Assembly: GCA_009741485.1 (NCBI GenBank)
Contig: CM019219.1
Location: forward strand, 632,337-696,336
Direction: 5' to 3'
Source of the DNA: Malurus cyaneus samueli
Lineage: Eukaryota > Chordata > Aves > Passeriformes > Maluridae
Length of the DNA: 64,000 bases
In this document: piece after piece, positions 35,281-48,719 of the stretch
Layout: every line of letters begins with the position of its first letter
Position numbering within the stretch: the first letter of the stretch is position 1
Notes under the pieces: generated by a model
What the model was told of the DNA's origin: nothing
The model's database searches: none
What the model saw: only the letters and a program-made list of their open reading frames with translations
Translations under genes and position numbers: made by a program

Positions 35281-36292
35281 AATGCAAATCTTTGGATAAA
35301 CTCTGGAATAAAACCAAAGGATGTATTTAATTAATAAAATTATTGAAAAAGCCTCCCCCCATCCCCATCCCATCCAGCTGCTTGCTTTGTAATCGTGAGA
35401 TTTAAGGGAAAAAAACCAACCAAATCCATAAACATGGAATCTTTTGTATTTGTCTTCTGGGCCATGAGGTTTTTTCTGTTGGAATTTTTTTCCATGGCTG
35501 TGGAAATCAGAGGGTGCTTGTTGTTGCAGTGGCATTTGAGAGCCTCGAGGAATCAGCTGGTTCTGAGCTAAACTCCACAAAGGAACACGAGATTTTCTTG
35601 GCACGGGGCTAGACACAAGCATTGTCACATTATTTCATGTTTCCTTCAATGGGAAATTCCCAACTACATCCTGTTTTTAAGTTGTGTGCTAGAGGAATAA
35701 TAGGCTTCTGGAGACAGATTAATTTATAAAGTGAAGAGCTAAAATTCCTCCTTCAAAGATGTGACACTCATTTGAAGTCCTCACATTGTTGCAGGCACAA
35801 TTGCTCCTCTCTGCTTTGTTTGTCTCTAGGACTTGCATTAATTAGTACTTAGAAATGCTTTTGAAGAGTTTCATTCATCGAGTTCCTGCTAAAACCATCT
35901 TTTAAAGCTCCAGCTGACCTCCTCCAAGCAGCCCACGCTGAAGGTTTAACCTTCTTGGATGCGTTGCTTTAATATTTTTGTCACTGCCACCAGCTTCTTT
36001 TGAAATAATTAGGAAAAGGTAAAAAAATGAAGTTTAAAAATAAGGCCATATAAACAGCATTTATTGAGGATGTAATGGATAATAGAACAAATGTAACATT
36101 TTCATTTTGGTATTTCTGCCCCCTGAAACCAAAACATCTGGAGTTATTTGAGGAATTGCTGCATTTTCCCCTCGGCAGGGAGGAGTCACTCACTTTTTGG
36201 TTGCTCTTATCTCTGTGTCCTTTATCCCTTTATTCTCTGAAGTGCAGTTCAGTTTGTTTTTCCTCATCTGCAGGCTCAGACCAAGATGTGCC
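35281..36292. other. Unique noncoding DNA
   Basis: AT-rich unique sequence; 35630-35960 is repeat-free with several ATTAAT cores. No gene was recognised. Confidence 0.5.
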
Positions 36293-36394
36293 CACAGAAT
36301 CACAGAATCCTTGAGGCTGGGAAAGCCCTCCAAAATCGAATCCAAGCTCTGCCAAGGCCACCACAAACCACGTCCCCAAGAGCCACATCCACAG
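36293..36394 (-). mobile_element. CR1 LINE 3' fragment, older subfamily
   Basis: Minus-strand CR1 end of a different subfamily. CACAGAATCACAGAATCCTT is followed by GAGGCTGGGAAAGCCCTCCA, then ACGTCCCCAAGAGCCACATC. This matches the avian CR1 type ending TCCCCAAGTGCCACATCCA. Confidence 0.75.
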
Positions 36395-38045
36395 GTGAGC
36401 TCACATCTCACCAGGACAAGGATTCAGAAATATTTCCAGTCCTTGGGGAGCGACAGAGGATGGGGACAGTGCCCTGTCCAGGTGACCCTACAGACCCCAC
36501 AGCTGGGCACTGCCAGCATTAATCTGTTCCCATTTTCCTTCTGAGCTTTCCTTGTCTTAAGGGACAGAGTTAAAGCCCCTTCCCTCAAAGTGAACATTCC
36601 AGGTTGGATGATAGGTGCTTTTAAACCTGGGGGAAGAGCCAGCGAGAGGAGAAATAAAGAAAAGTGCTGACTTTATTCTCAACCTGGGGAGTCCTGTGCA
36701 GTGAAGGGAAGCATCTCCCTGCCATGGCTCTGTAGCAAATTTCAGGAGGAAAATGGTTATTTCTTCTCTCAGGCCCAGCCATCTGTCACAGTTATTGAGA
36801 CACTCCTGCTCCACTAAGTCTTGTGAAACTCTCGCTGAAGTTGGGAAAGCTGAGGTGTCTTAAAGCAAAACCCATTTTCTGCCAGTGGAAAGCAGGAGGG
36901 AGCCTGGAATGGAGATGCATTTTTTTGGCTTTTTGCAAATCAGTGAGGAATCAGATCAGCACAAAGCTGAGAACAGAATGGAAAGAGAAGGGAAAAAGGG
37001 AAAGTGGAGGACTGAGGGCTGTAACAGGGTCCAGCTCCTCTCTCTAGGGACAGACCCCACTCCAGGGGTGAAGTGGAGCTGCCCAGGGTCGGGTGTGAGG
37101 TGCCCATCCCATCTCACGGATGCTCTGCAGAAGTGGTGATTTGCATTTCCTGCTGTGCAAAATGGTTGAGCACTGGAAGGCAGATCTGCCTTTCAGGGGC
37201 TGCTGTTATTTATGAGGAGGGTGTGATATGTGATTGTCCTCGTCCGGAGCCGACTGGAAGTCGTTCTGTTCTGGAGTCAAACCCAGAAATTAATTTGCTT
37301 GTCTGAAAGCCAAACCTGCCTCGTCTGCTCTCACGTGTTTTATTTACTGCTCCATCTTTTTGAAGCTCTTTGTCAATAGATTTACAAATACTGTCCGTTG
37401 GTGAGGAATTCTGAGGAAGAATTTTTTATATGGGATGTTTCCAGTGATCCTTCTACCTTCTCCTTAATGTGCAATGTTTATTTATTGCCGTGTTGTATGA
37501 TTGCAATAAACAATTGTAGCTGTCAGTCCCTTCTGATTAAATACCGTATTTGTTAAATAAATAAAATGATAGTAATGAACTGGGCCATTCTTTGCGTGTA
37601 ATGTATGGCTTTCATATTTCTGACACTTGGGAAGATATATGAAATGCTGATGTGCAGGAGAAGCCTTGTAAATCAACGGGAGCTGGAAGAGATCCGGATC
37701 CGCTGCCTTGCAGAGGGTCATCTTTGCCATTAGAAACTCTCAGGGCACTTTTGACTTCTCTCTGGGCCAAGAGGAGATGCTCTGAGGAGGCAGCCGGGCC
37801 CAGAGCTCTTTATGAGCTGGTGAAGGAGGGACTTTATGCTCAGGAGCTCTCTGAGGATGTGCAGGAAGGTTTGTGTGCACGATTTGGGGCAGCATCACGG
37901 GTCAAGCTCCATCCCTGCTCCCACCAGCAGCACCCCCAGGCTGGCTCTGCTGCCAGGGCTGGTAATTGCTCCCAGCAGAGCCACAATTGATGAGGAATTT
38001 TGAGGGATTTTCCCCTCCTCACATCCGGCTGTCGGTAACACCGAG

Positions 38046-38074
38046 GCGCAACTGGCAGGACCCGCCAGTTGCGC
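38046..38074. other. Perfect 11-bp hairpin followed by T-run
   Basis: GCGCAACTGGC and its exact reverse complement GCCAGTTGCGC are separated by a 7-base loop and followed by TTTTT. The form resembles a Rho-independent or Pol III-type end signal. In a vertebrate genome it has no assigned role and could be chance. The stem is too short for a microRNA precursor. Confidence 0.6.
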
Positions 38075-38471
38075 TTTTTAATTAAACAATTGATTTTATT
38101 TCCGTGCAGGCTGAGCTGTGTTATTCGGTGGTTAAAGCTGCGGGTTTCCATGCTGGTGGAAGCAAGGTGTTAAGTTTGGCTGCTGGAGGTGTTTCCAAGA
38201 GCAGAGCTCAGCAATTCCCACCGATTCAGTAATTCATGGGCGAGGTGCTCTCACACCTCCTCTTCATTTTATTCGCGGTATTCCGCAGAGCAGCCTTATC
38301 TCCACCTATCAATTACGGCGGTATTAATTTATATCTCTCTGTATATCTCTCTTACTTCGCTGTTTGTCGCATGCTTGCTTAAAATATGTCAACGTCCCTG
38401 AGTCGGGTGCTGCAAAATGAGGCCAGAACTGAGCATTGCTGGGTTATTTATGTGCAAGCGCCACAGCAGGG

Positions 38472-38527
38472 GTTTGTTGTTTTTTTTTTTTATTTGGTTT
38501 TTTTTTTTTTGGTTTTGTTTTTTTTTG
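38472..38527. repeat. T-rich low-complexity tract
   Basis: Long T-runs broken by GG and A (TTATTTGG, TTGGTTTTG). The same style of tract occurs at 33571 and 61121. Confidence 0.95.
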
Positions 38528-40250
38528 TCTGAGAGGGCTTAAATAATGAACAAAAATAAGATTTAAAAAAGTTGTCAGAAGAGCACCCAGAGATACTGTG
38601 CAAACAGGAAGCGTTTTGATTATGTTCGCTGGTGCAAAATTAGTAAAGAGTTTGAAATCGTCTTGTGCTTACAGATTCCATTGTTTTCAAAGAATAATTC
38701 CATCTATTTTAACATTTTCAAGTATAATTCCATTGGTAATAGCTCTTCCTTTGATTGTGAGCTGCGCTAATTGAAAGGTGTGGTGCAGTGTCTGTTTTGG
38801 CAGTTACGCTTATATCTTTTGTTTAAAAACTCAAAGTGTTGGCTTTCCTGTCCAGCCTTCCTCAGTATATTCTGTTTTGGTGATGTGATGACAGACTTAC
38901 AGTGTGTTTCCTTGTGTGTATGGTAACAGATGTTTATGTGAATAACAGACTTTTTTATGAAGGCACACACTTTATAGCCAAATACTAATTAAAAATAATT
39001 GCATGTAAGCATTTTTGTTTATTCCCTGTTGTGCATCTTTAATCATTTGAAATCACCTGCAGTTGAAAACTGAGGCAAAGATTTGATACTGCAATTATAA
39101 GAGGCCATCTGACTCTATATTAGAAAGGAACAGCCACGTATTTGAAGAGGAAATTATTACAAAAAGTGTGTGAATTCCTGCCCTCTCGGAATTCGCTTTC
39201 ATACAGGATGAAAATACCAGCGAGCGGTTTTGTTGCGCTAATAGAAGTTTAAGGTATCTTATCTCTCGAAACAATCATGTTCTTGACTGACATCCTGTTC
39301 AGGACATATTCTGTGCACTAATAAGCTCATTACAAATATATTTTAATTAGACGTGTAACAGATGGTTGGTGGTAAAGGCGGGCAGTGGTACTTTTTAAAG
39401 AATAGAGGAAAAACACAGGTTGTTTTTAAGGACTCAGCATCTCGGGTTGGATTTTATCAATAGCTGATTGAGTTAAGCAAAGGGAAAATTACTGTCAAAA
39501 GCACTTGAAGTCGTGAAAGAAGTAAAAACTGAACAAACCCAAAGAAAACCCACCAAAGGCAGCGTTAGCAGAAGCGTGTGTGTTCAATAAAGACCAATCA
39601 ATGCTGGAATGAAAGGGACATTTTCTCAGGCTTCCAAAACACTTTAATCTTTCCACATGAGCAAGGCAGAGTTTTATTCCAGATCCTGCCTGTTGCTGAC
39701 CAGAGGCTGCAACAATTCAGTATTCATCCTATTTCCAGATCTTTCCATCAGATCCATGAAATAAATTAAAAATAAAACCCGGGGCTTGGCTTGGCTCAGG
39801 TTCCTTCCCAGAGCAGGATCCTTGGGAGGACAGGGAAGGATTTCTCTCCCTGGAGTGGGTGGTGTGTCATGGCCAGCCCAAAGGAGGTATCCATGGTTGT
39901 TTCCCAGTGCATTTTCCTGGCTGGGATGGGATCAGGAATTTCTGCCTCACCTGCTGCAAAACTCAGCTCCCCTGTCAGTGACATCTGACGTTCATAGATA
40001 ATGCAGCAGGAATTAATCACAGATAAATCCATATGTGTGGGTTGATGGAATCATGGAGGTGCACCATAAGGACATGCAGGTGATGGTTCTGAACATTTTA
40101 TTTCTTGTTTTCAGGGAGGAGTGAATGGAAATGGCTGATTGAGCCCGTGGTTTGAAGATTTCCAGCGAAAAGAATTGCTCTGCACAGTTCATGAGGGGGG
40201 AAATGTAGTAATTGAAATGAGCTTCCCTGTCATCCCTTCTGGAATTACAC

Positions 40251-40378
40251 AATCACAGAATCCTGGAACATTTTGGGGGAGAAGGAACTTTAAATCTTAT
40301 CCCATTCCACCCCTGCCATGGGCAGGGACAACTTCCACTGTCCCTGGCTGCTCCAAGCCCCTTCCAGCCTGGCCTTTG
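40251..40378 (-). mobile_element. CR1 LINE 3' fragment, diverged
   Basis: Minus-strand CR1. AATCACAGAATCCTGGAACA at the left is followed by CCACCCCTGCCATGGGCAGG and CTGCTCCAAGCCCCTTCCAG. It stops after GGCCTTTGAC, so it is a short insertion. Diverged from the young core. Confidence 0.92.
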
Positions 40379-43300
40379 ACTCGCTTTTACCTGGAAAAGA
40401 CCTCTGTGAAACAGGATTTGGTGCGGTTTGGAACTGGAAACAACTCCAATTGCTGCACTGCCTGCAGTTAGTTCTTCCTATTAATTTAAAGGTGAGAATA
40501 AAAGAATGAAATAAATCTCTTTAGAATATTTCCTCCTCTCCTCTCTGCCATGAGCAGTGACAGTGGCCAGTGTCCCATCCTTAGGCTGGTCTGCTGGGAT
40601 TCAGCATTCATATATATATATTTATAAAAATATAAGAAATACAACAGATTATTGTGTCCACAATGTGTAGGGATCCTCAGGAGCACATCTGGGTGTTCCG
40701 TGACTCCTCCTGCCTGTGCCATCCCCAGGTTTGTGCCTGCCTCAGTCCACACCCATTCGCTGGCCTAACAAATGTTATTGTTCTTTTTTACCTTCTGGAA
40801 CCTAATATCTCAGGGTAAACACGGCTCAGAGGAGGATCCAGCAGAAAAAATTATATGATATTTGACCTTTTTGTAGCATAACATTTCTGGAAAATATTAT
40901 CTCACATGAGATTTCGTGTAGTAATGTTGGGATTAATTATGTGATAGATGTAGCACGATGTAAGTGCTTTTCACGGCGTGCTGCTGCAGGTAGGATAAAG
41001 CTGTCTGCAGCTCAGGCTGCACAGTCACTGGGAGCAAATTTGGGCCTTTGGAGAAAGATTCCTGGTTTAAAAGAGCCCTGCCAGGTACTAAATACTCCCT
41101 CAGCCAAAGGGATGCTCTCATAACCCAGCTTTTTTCTGCATCTGCAGCTGCAGCGCTGCGTAGAGCAGGTGTTAAAATCATTGATAGTAAATAACTGGCT
41201 AATTCTGGTTCTAACCTTAATTATCAGCTGTGCTTCCATGTCCACTTCCAAAGCCATTCCCTGCTTTCACCACTGAAGCAGGAGCACATCAGGCTCACGG
41301 TGAGAAGCAATGTGGGTGTCACTTGAGGTAAATGAGCGATTGTAAATTAAAGTCAGCAGAGGAAGGATGGGGTTTTTAACCACCTGAACAGCTGCTGGAA
41401 AACAGAGCTGCTGGGGGAGATGGTCCTGTCTGGTGACAAATGCTGAATATCAGGATGCTGTGAAGGCAAAAATTGATATGAACAGAAATTATGAGGCTTA
41501 TTTTTAGAATGAAAATAGATCTCATCATGTTATAAATATATTAAAAAAAAAAAAGAGGTTTGTCAGTGGAACACCCTGTCAGAGGGATGTTTGGATGAAA
41601 TGGTTTGTGTGGGTAAGGACTGGGGATTCTTCTCACACAGCAGAGCTGAATGACTGATTCTGACCTGGGGATCTTTACTGACAAAACCCTTCCTCCTTCC
41701 CCTCCCAGGGCCATGTGTGCAGGAAAAGGTCCTGGAGAAACTTAAAGCACATTTTTTTCCCATTTCTCGCAGTTTCAGAAGGAACAGAATATTCTGAAAT
41801 TGAAAGGTGACCTGAGCAGGGAGCAAAATGAGAATGAGAGGTGCCAGTAATGTGCCTTCAGCCCTGGGAAAGAATTGCTGAACTGGGATTCCCCCTGAGG
41901 TTTATATTCCATTGGAAAACACGGGTGCTCAACCCCAGTGACAATTAGAAATAAAAATCCAGTTTAAATTTGAAAAGAGGTGGAATATATGGGGGAGAGG
42001 AGAAAGAATCAGAGTCAGGGAGTGACTATGCTCAGGGAAGGGTTGGGATCCTTTTACAAAGGTGATTCTGGAACAGTGGAGGGAGAATCAGGGGGGATGA
42101 TCCTGCCCTGGGCTGGGCACAAGCTGGAGGTGCTGGAGGTACCTGGAATTCCATCTCAGAGCTCTCCACCCAAGGCAGGGTAACACCAGCACTCGCTGTT
42201 TATGTGACATCAATGACATCTGAAGTTACATCACGTTCCTCAAATTGTCCCTGGGTTTGGCTGGTAGAGCTGGTGGAGGCACAATTTGCAGGCAGATGTC
42301 CTTGGCAACACCTGCATCTCTCAAGGAGACAGTATTGACAACATTCCCAAAGACCTTGGGAAAAAAAATGTCCAAACTATGTGCTCTAATATCTGTTCCT
42401 TGCCTGGATCACATCTCATGAATTCTGCATCTTTCTGCACTTACATCACAGATTACATCATTTATTTTGCAATGCAACAAACACAGCCGTGGAGCAGTGT
42501 TTGACAAACGGCTTTTTACAAATATCCCCAGGAAAAAAAAAAAAAAAAAGGAGTTTGTTATGGAAGCACTTCACGAGTGATATCATGAAAATGTCAGAGA
42601 CTGAAATATTCATAATATTTTCTAATATTTTCTAATTTCTTTACCTGTGTTTGAGTAGGCCCTTAAACTTTTCAGCCATCCAAACCAAGTTTTTCTGCTT
42701 TATTATTTTGCCTTGAGGGAATAAATATCCGGCAACACACTCAGATTGGTCAAATGCTGGGAAAAAGTTCATTTCATTTAATGTTTTAAGCAAAGTAATT
42801 GTGCCACCGTGAAGTACAGGAGTGGCATCAGATATTCCTGACTCATTTCTATGGCATGAATTGTCGATGATTTTTTCATTTTAGGAAGAAAAACTTTGCT
42901 GTGGTGTAAAACAGTGGAAAATGAGAAAGAAATTATTTTTTCCTAATTTTGCCTTGCCTTTCTGCTTTGGAATTTGAAAAGCCCTCCAGATCTCATAATT
43001 TAGGTGTGTTTCATTTGTAAATTGAAGGGAGCGAAGTTTTACAGTATTTAAAATGATATTGTAATGATATTATGACATCTTTGCACATATTGCTGCCTTT
43101 TTCCGTTGCTCATTTTTTTTTTTTCATACATTTGTTATTTCTAGAATCAAAAAAAATCTGTTTAAGGTACTAATTGTTTCTTGGATTATAAAGATTTTTT
43201 TTTTAAATGAAGCAGAATTTTTAAGTTTTATTCATATTTAAATTTCCAGTCTTTCAGAGGGGCTTGGCTTGTTTTATGCTCCATCTGACAATCCCTATTC

Positions 43301-45009
43301 CAGGTTTATTCCCATTTTTCCCGTGGTTATGTCACAATTCCTGCTCTCCACTGACTCCTCCCCTCTTCTGCATCCACAGAAAATCAGCTGAGCATCCCTT
43401 CTTTTTCCATCAACTTTGAACTCACGTGCCAAAATTTACTGGAGAGCCTCCGTGGCAAAATCTGGGGAATATATTTTTATTCTGATGGAAATAAAATTGT
43501 GACTGGAATTGCGTTTCTGGGGAATAAACTCTGGATGCAGGATTGATGATTAAATCGTCTGATTTTACTGCCGCGCATTAAAAAGTGCTAGAAACAAATT
43601 TAATTGTTTTTACAGTAAACATTTAATCTCTATTGGTGGAATGATTATTTATTTATACGGGAGGGATGGAGAAGGGAATGTTTGGCAATCACAGAAGGAA
43701 AAGATGCTCACACCATCCGTCCTCTTGCTCTGCTGGGGATGGCTGGAGAGGTCCTTCCACTCTTCCCACTGGGACAATGACACTCAGTTTTATTTCTATT
43801 TCATTTTTTTTTCAGTTATAATTTCCCTAAACGCATGTCAGAAAAGAACTGCAGCTTTAATTATTCACTTCTTTTGATGAACTGCCTTAAAATAAACATT
43901 GTGCCACTCTTCCCGTCCCTTCCCTTCTTTTCATTCCTCACCCAACCCGTGCTGTTCATTAATCTTGGGGGTTTTCCATGACACCCTAATGGCTCCTGCT
44001 GCCCAGCAATCATTATCCCAGTGCAGCTTGTCACCAGCTCTTCCATCCATCAGCTCCTCTCATCTGTCAGAGCTGTGGCTCCTCCACGGCCCTGACCAGA
44101 CCCCTCTGCCCGCCCCTGGCCGCTGGAAAAACCCCAAATCTTCCATTTCTCATCCTTGGATGCTAACCCGGTGTTAACCCTGCCAGATCTGTGAAATTCA
44201 GGCTTGAGGGGACGTGATGGAGGTGACAGCCCACGTTCCGAGATGTCTTTGCCAGGGTTTCACTTCTGCCCCACTTCTGGTCTGGGTGAGACTTTCTGGT
44301 TGTGCACCTCAGGCACTCAAAAAAGGGGAATTTGAGCACTGAATTCCATGAGAACACCACAAACATGGATTAACAGATATAAATACATCGGGGTTTTTCC
44401 TAATTCTTTCAGTCTCTAGCAGCTGCTGTTCCCAAAGTTTTCTTCAAAATCTGGAACCCTTTTCCCAAAGGGAAAGCCAAACTCCTGAATTAACCCAATT
44501 CCCAAAAGGACACACCCCAAATAAAAATATGAAACCTTTTTAAAGCTGGTCACAAACACCCAAGCAGCCTTGGCGAGAAGGATGAAGCTGCAGTTGGGTT
44601 TTTGGGATGTCCCTGTGTACCTTCTGTCCCTCAGAGCTGAGGGGATGCAGGACCTGGGTGTTTATTCTACCTCTGGGTATCACTGTCAGCTCCGTGATTC
44701 ACTCAGGAGCTCTCCCAGCTTTGCAGGCATCACAGAGATTTACCCTCAGAGGGTTTGGAGATAAATAAGGGAAACTTCTTCCTTGTGCACAAAGTGTCAG
44801 CAGAGCCAGAGGGTGTTTGGGATGGAGGATGCTCATCTCATTCCTTGACCGCCTGTTAAATTCCACCACAGATCCCATGTTCATCCCATCTCGAGCTCCT
44901 TCACCCTCCCATAGAACACCCCGTTAACAATTTGTGGAAGTCTCCAGCCCGGAATATCCCTGCTCCACCAGACTGTTGACTCCAATTTCATAAATGTGTA
45001 AGAAGTGAG
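40379..45009. other. Unique noncoding DNA
   Basis: About 4.6 kb without a recognisable gene or mobile element. It contains an A-run (about 42532-42549), a T-run (43111-43124) and AT-rich unique sequence. Frames of up to 92 codons have no domain. Confidence 0.5.
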
Positions 45010-45480
45010 CAAATTAAGTAGTATGAACTCTGACAGTGCTCTGACACCGCCGGTGTAGTGTACTGGCCCCCACATGCTGTACAGCATAATGATTACATTA
45101 CAATCCTGTGATATTATTCAAAATGACTTCAGATAAATGAATGATAAACTAGGGGTTATGCTTCCTTTATTACAGGGCTGATAAGGTAGCTAATCAGTGT
45201 CCAAGTATATGTCATTACATAAATTATGAACCAGGGTTTGATGTGTATTCCCCGGGAGCCGGCGCCCGAGTGTCATCTGGCGTGAGGCTGCAGCCTGAAA
45301 AATGAATTCTGAAAACAACAGTCGGGTTTGTTCCAACTGGATTAATAAATTACTAATAAATAACCTGAAAAGGTTGCAGGAGAGTCCTTTAATCTATTAG
45401 CAGAATTTTCTACCGACGAATCCCGCGTTTTCTTTCGTTGCAAAGATTAACTTCCCGCGCGAGGAGCTGAACCCTCACGC
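45010..45480. other. Candidate conserved noncoding block
   Basis: Repeat-free sequence with clustered intact CpGs (45045-45055, 45250-45290, 45410-45480) embedded in AT-rich DNA with homeodomain-type cores. It resembles a developmental enhancer. Conservation is inferred. Confidence 0.3.
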
Positions 45481-45704
45481 TGCCTCTGAAGGAATGATCT
45501 TTTGACAGCTCTGAAAAGGATAAATCAGGCTGGAATGAGCTCAGGGAGGCTGAGAGAGCCTCATGGTGGGACTGAAGCCTTCAGTGACCCACCAAGTGAT
45601 TTTGGCAGCTGGGAAATGCTGGTGCTGCCCATCCCTGGGATGGTCTGGGATGGATGGACCACAGTAGAAAGATGAGGAAAGATGAGGAAAGATGAGACCA
45701 CAGC

Positions 45705-45800
45705 AGAATCACGGAGGTTGGAAAAGTCCTGTAAGGCCATGGAGGCCAACCACAAACCATGATCTTCCTCCCTGATGCGTCCTCTCATTCACACCTAAAT
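45705..45800 (-). mobile_element. CR1 LINE 3' fragment, older subfamily
   Basis: Minus-strand CR1 end. CAGAATCACGGAGGTTGGAA is followed by AAGTCCTGTAAGGCCATGGA and CCAACCACAAACCATGATCT. This matches the avian type with AATCACAGAGGTTGGAAAAG. A small 11-bp tandem (AAAGATGAGG) precedes it at 45668-45697. Confidence 0.72.
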
Positions 45801-46664
45801 ATCACCTGGGTGAAATGACCCAGCAGGAACTTCACTGACTGAAATGTTTTACCAAAAACTCTGCTCAGAGCTGATGCTTTCTGTAAATAGCTCATGAGCT
45901 GCCCCACTGATGCTCCACGGATTATTTATGGGGAGTAAGAGCTCTGAAACTCTCTAGGCAGTTAAACTAAGCATTAAAAATAGATATTATCTGAGAAGTT
46001 TTGATATACATTTGGTTTAGATGTTTTGATTCTATATTTTTCTGAAAAATATTCCAAAATCGTGTGAATTGGGAGCAATGAGATTTTAAAATATGAAGTG
46101 ATGAAGGGGTTGTGTCTCTACAGTGAAAAGGAGAGAAAACACTTCTTCTGTAGCACGGATATTTTTCCATTGAAGGCATTTTTTGAGGATGTTTGACCAC
46201 TTTTGTGAGCCCAGGAATGCTGAAGGGACGGGATTTGGCTGCAGTTACCCAGACACAAATCCACAACACCCGGGTGTGTCTAACAAATCTTTGAGTTTGA
46301 GTTCATCTCAGCTGCTGAGCTGAGCCCGTTGTGGTGAAGATTGACTCGCAGAGCGCTCGGATTTACAGATCCTCCCTGCGATGTTTACACAGAGCTCGGG
46401 GTGTTTCAGCTCTAATCCTACTGCTATCACAATGCACTTTCAACCTTATTTTTCATTGAGTTGCTGAAATATAGCTGGAGAGTCGCTTGTGACTGGAAGG
46501 AGCGTCAGAAAAAGAAATGGGGGTTTCCTTTGGAGCTGCTCCTGCAGTGCCCACAGGGGTGGGTGAGGTGGAGGAGGATGAGCTGGGAATATCCTATTTG
46601 GATATTTTGCTTGTCCTGGGCTGTGTTAGCAGTGGAGGTTGTTCCTCCAACCAGTGGACATGTG
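45801..46664. other. Unique noncoding DNA
   Basis: AT-rich unique spacer. A 100-codon minus-strand frame (45967-46269) has no recognisable domain. Confidence 0.45.
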
Positions 46665-46900
46665 TCAAGACAAGGGGGAATGGATTCAAAGTGACAGAAA
46701 GTAGGTTTAGGTTAGAGATTTGGGAAAAATCCTATTTTTTTTTTTAATTAGGAATTAAATTAGAAATTTTTTTAATTGGGAATTTTAAATTTTTTGGAAG
46801 GTGATGAGGCCCTGGCACTGGGTGCTCACAGAAGCTGTGGCTGCCCCTGGATCCTTGGAAGTGTCCAAGGCCTGACTGGGTGGAGCTCTGAGCAACCTGG
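46665..46900 (+). mobile_element. CR1 LINE fragment, diverged
   Basis: Plus-strand CR1. AGACAAGGGGGAATGGATTC is followed by GTAGGTTTAGGTTAGAGATT, an expanded T/A-rich insertion, then GAGGCCCTGGCACTGGGTGC and AGAAGCTGTGGCTGCCCCTG. It stops before the 3' end motif. The AT-rich insert (46730-46790) appears to be a local expansion. Confidence 0.88.
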
Positions 46901-48719
46901 TTGCATTTAATATACCCAAAATTTTTTCATTGGTTATGATGCAAAAATGTAAATGAAAGGAGTCTCCTAAAAACTGTTTGAATATTCCTGTTTCAGTAGT
47001 AGTTGAATGGTGCCCTGGACTGGCTGAGATCTGAGCTGGGTGCCTCTGAATCGTCTGAAATACTAACATTTAATTCATTAAAGCTGCACACTCTGACTGC
47101 TCTTCAACCATCAGCAGTTTGTCCACTTTTTTGCAGCTGTCATAACCATCTCAGAGACTGATGAGATCTGGGTGTTTGGAATAAACATCTAAACGGTGCT
47201 GTTTACCAAAATCAAATCCCAAAGTACGCAGCACTCTCTGATCATTAATGAGAGATCAGGTCCTGCTCTTGAGCTCTTAGAAATGTCTCTCTTCAGGAAA
47301 AAAAGAGCAGCAGGAAGGGAAAATTTGCCTTAACCCACACATGAGTGTGTTTTGGACTCACCAGCAGCCCACTGGAGGTCACAGCAATGAGGAATGAGGG
47401 TCCCTGAGAGTCCCCACATCCTCATCCTCCCTCAGCTGGGAGTTTCTGGTGCGTAATATTCATCACATGAAAAGAATATTTCAGGAGAAATTCAGAATAG
47501 GAAAAAAATCTGGCTGCAATGGGGTCTGCCAGGAACCTTCTCCAAATCAGCTGCAAGATTTTTAGGGCCAAAGCATCATTTTCTCTGCAAACCCAGGGTC
47601 TGTTGTCCCTGCAGAAGGCTCTGGGTGGGATGATCATTGTGGGCACATCTGCAGCGGTGTGGGGATGTCCCCCCAACCAAGTTGAGTTCCCAAATCCTGA
47701 AAAAAATCACACCAGAAATCCTTTGACTCTTTAATCCAGCTGGCAGACTGAGAACTGCAAAGAGGATCTTTATCAGGGAACTTCTGAAAAATGAAATGCA
47801 AAAGCAGAACCGTCCCTTTATCATCCAAAATGATGATAAATGGCAGTTTGAAAGTAGAACAATTTGTTCTCGTGCAGAATCACAAGACCTGAACTGGGTA
47901 TATATATATATTTTTTCACTCTCAGGCTGTTCTCATCAGTTGCTTCATGCTCGTATTAATAACAATTAATTATAATTTTATCCTGATATAACTGTGTTGA
48001 CTGAAATAGAGTCACACAGGGGATTAATTTGGTCCAGGATACTTTTCCATCACTGCATTTCTCACCCGCGTTTTTTTTCGGAGCGTTATTAGAATAAATT
48101 AATTTGAAAATTGTTAATTGTTCAATTGTTAATTGAAAAGTTAATCTTATTCTCCAGATTCTCCAAACAGAAAACCTCGGATTCTTCTCAGCAAATATTT
48201 ACAGCCTGGGACTTGGGCAGTGACTGAGGATGCAGCTGCCACGATGGGAGGACAAGGGCAATTTTTAAACCCAAACACGGTATTTACAAAGTCTGTTGCA
48301 CACAATGGACAATATTGTAAAAGAAAAATATAATACATGTGCACAATAAGGTGAGAGCAAATACGTTTTCATTTTTTATTTTGCTGACTGGTATACAAGG
48401 TTCTAAAAAGGGAATTTTTTTTCCCCCCTTTGTGAAGAATGCACTACAGATTTACAATACTATATTCCACTGTATACATTTGCTAACAAAAAATACCACT
48501 ACTGTATCCACACCAGTGACAAATCTGCCAGGAAGTGACTAGTTGATATGCCTTTTTATTACTGCAGCTGCCTTGTTTTTTCTAGTCAAAATAAAAGAAA
48601 ATCACAGGATCCTTAAAATAATAGCTGACAGCAGGTAGTTACTGAGAAATGCATGTCCCTGGCTCTTAACTTTGTAGCATCCATCCAGATGGCAGATTAG
48701 AGGCTGGGATCCGCGGGTT
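46901..48719. other. Unique noncoding DNA
   Basis: Unique sequence. 48240-48560 has a 3'-UTR-like texture on the minus strand (several AATAAA-type signals), but no coding exon was seen next to it. Nothing else was recognised. Confidence 0.45.

Larger units (their letters stand above)
36395..40250. other. Unique noncoding DNA
   Basis: About 3.9 kb without a recognisable gene. Repeat-free AT-rich stretches with intact CpGs occur at 37400-37640, 38250-38400 and 39100-39360 and may be conserved elements. A hairpin and a T-rich tract are listed separately. Confidence 0.5.

Noticed and set aside
38046..38074. MicroRNA precursor
   Set aside because: The stem is only 11-13 bp, far shorter than a pre-miRNA.
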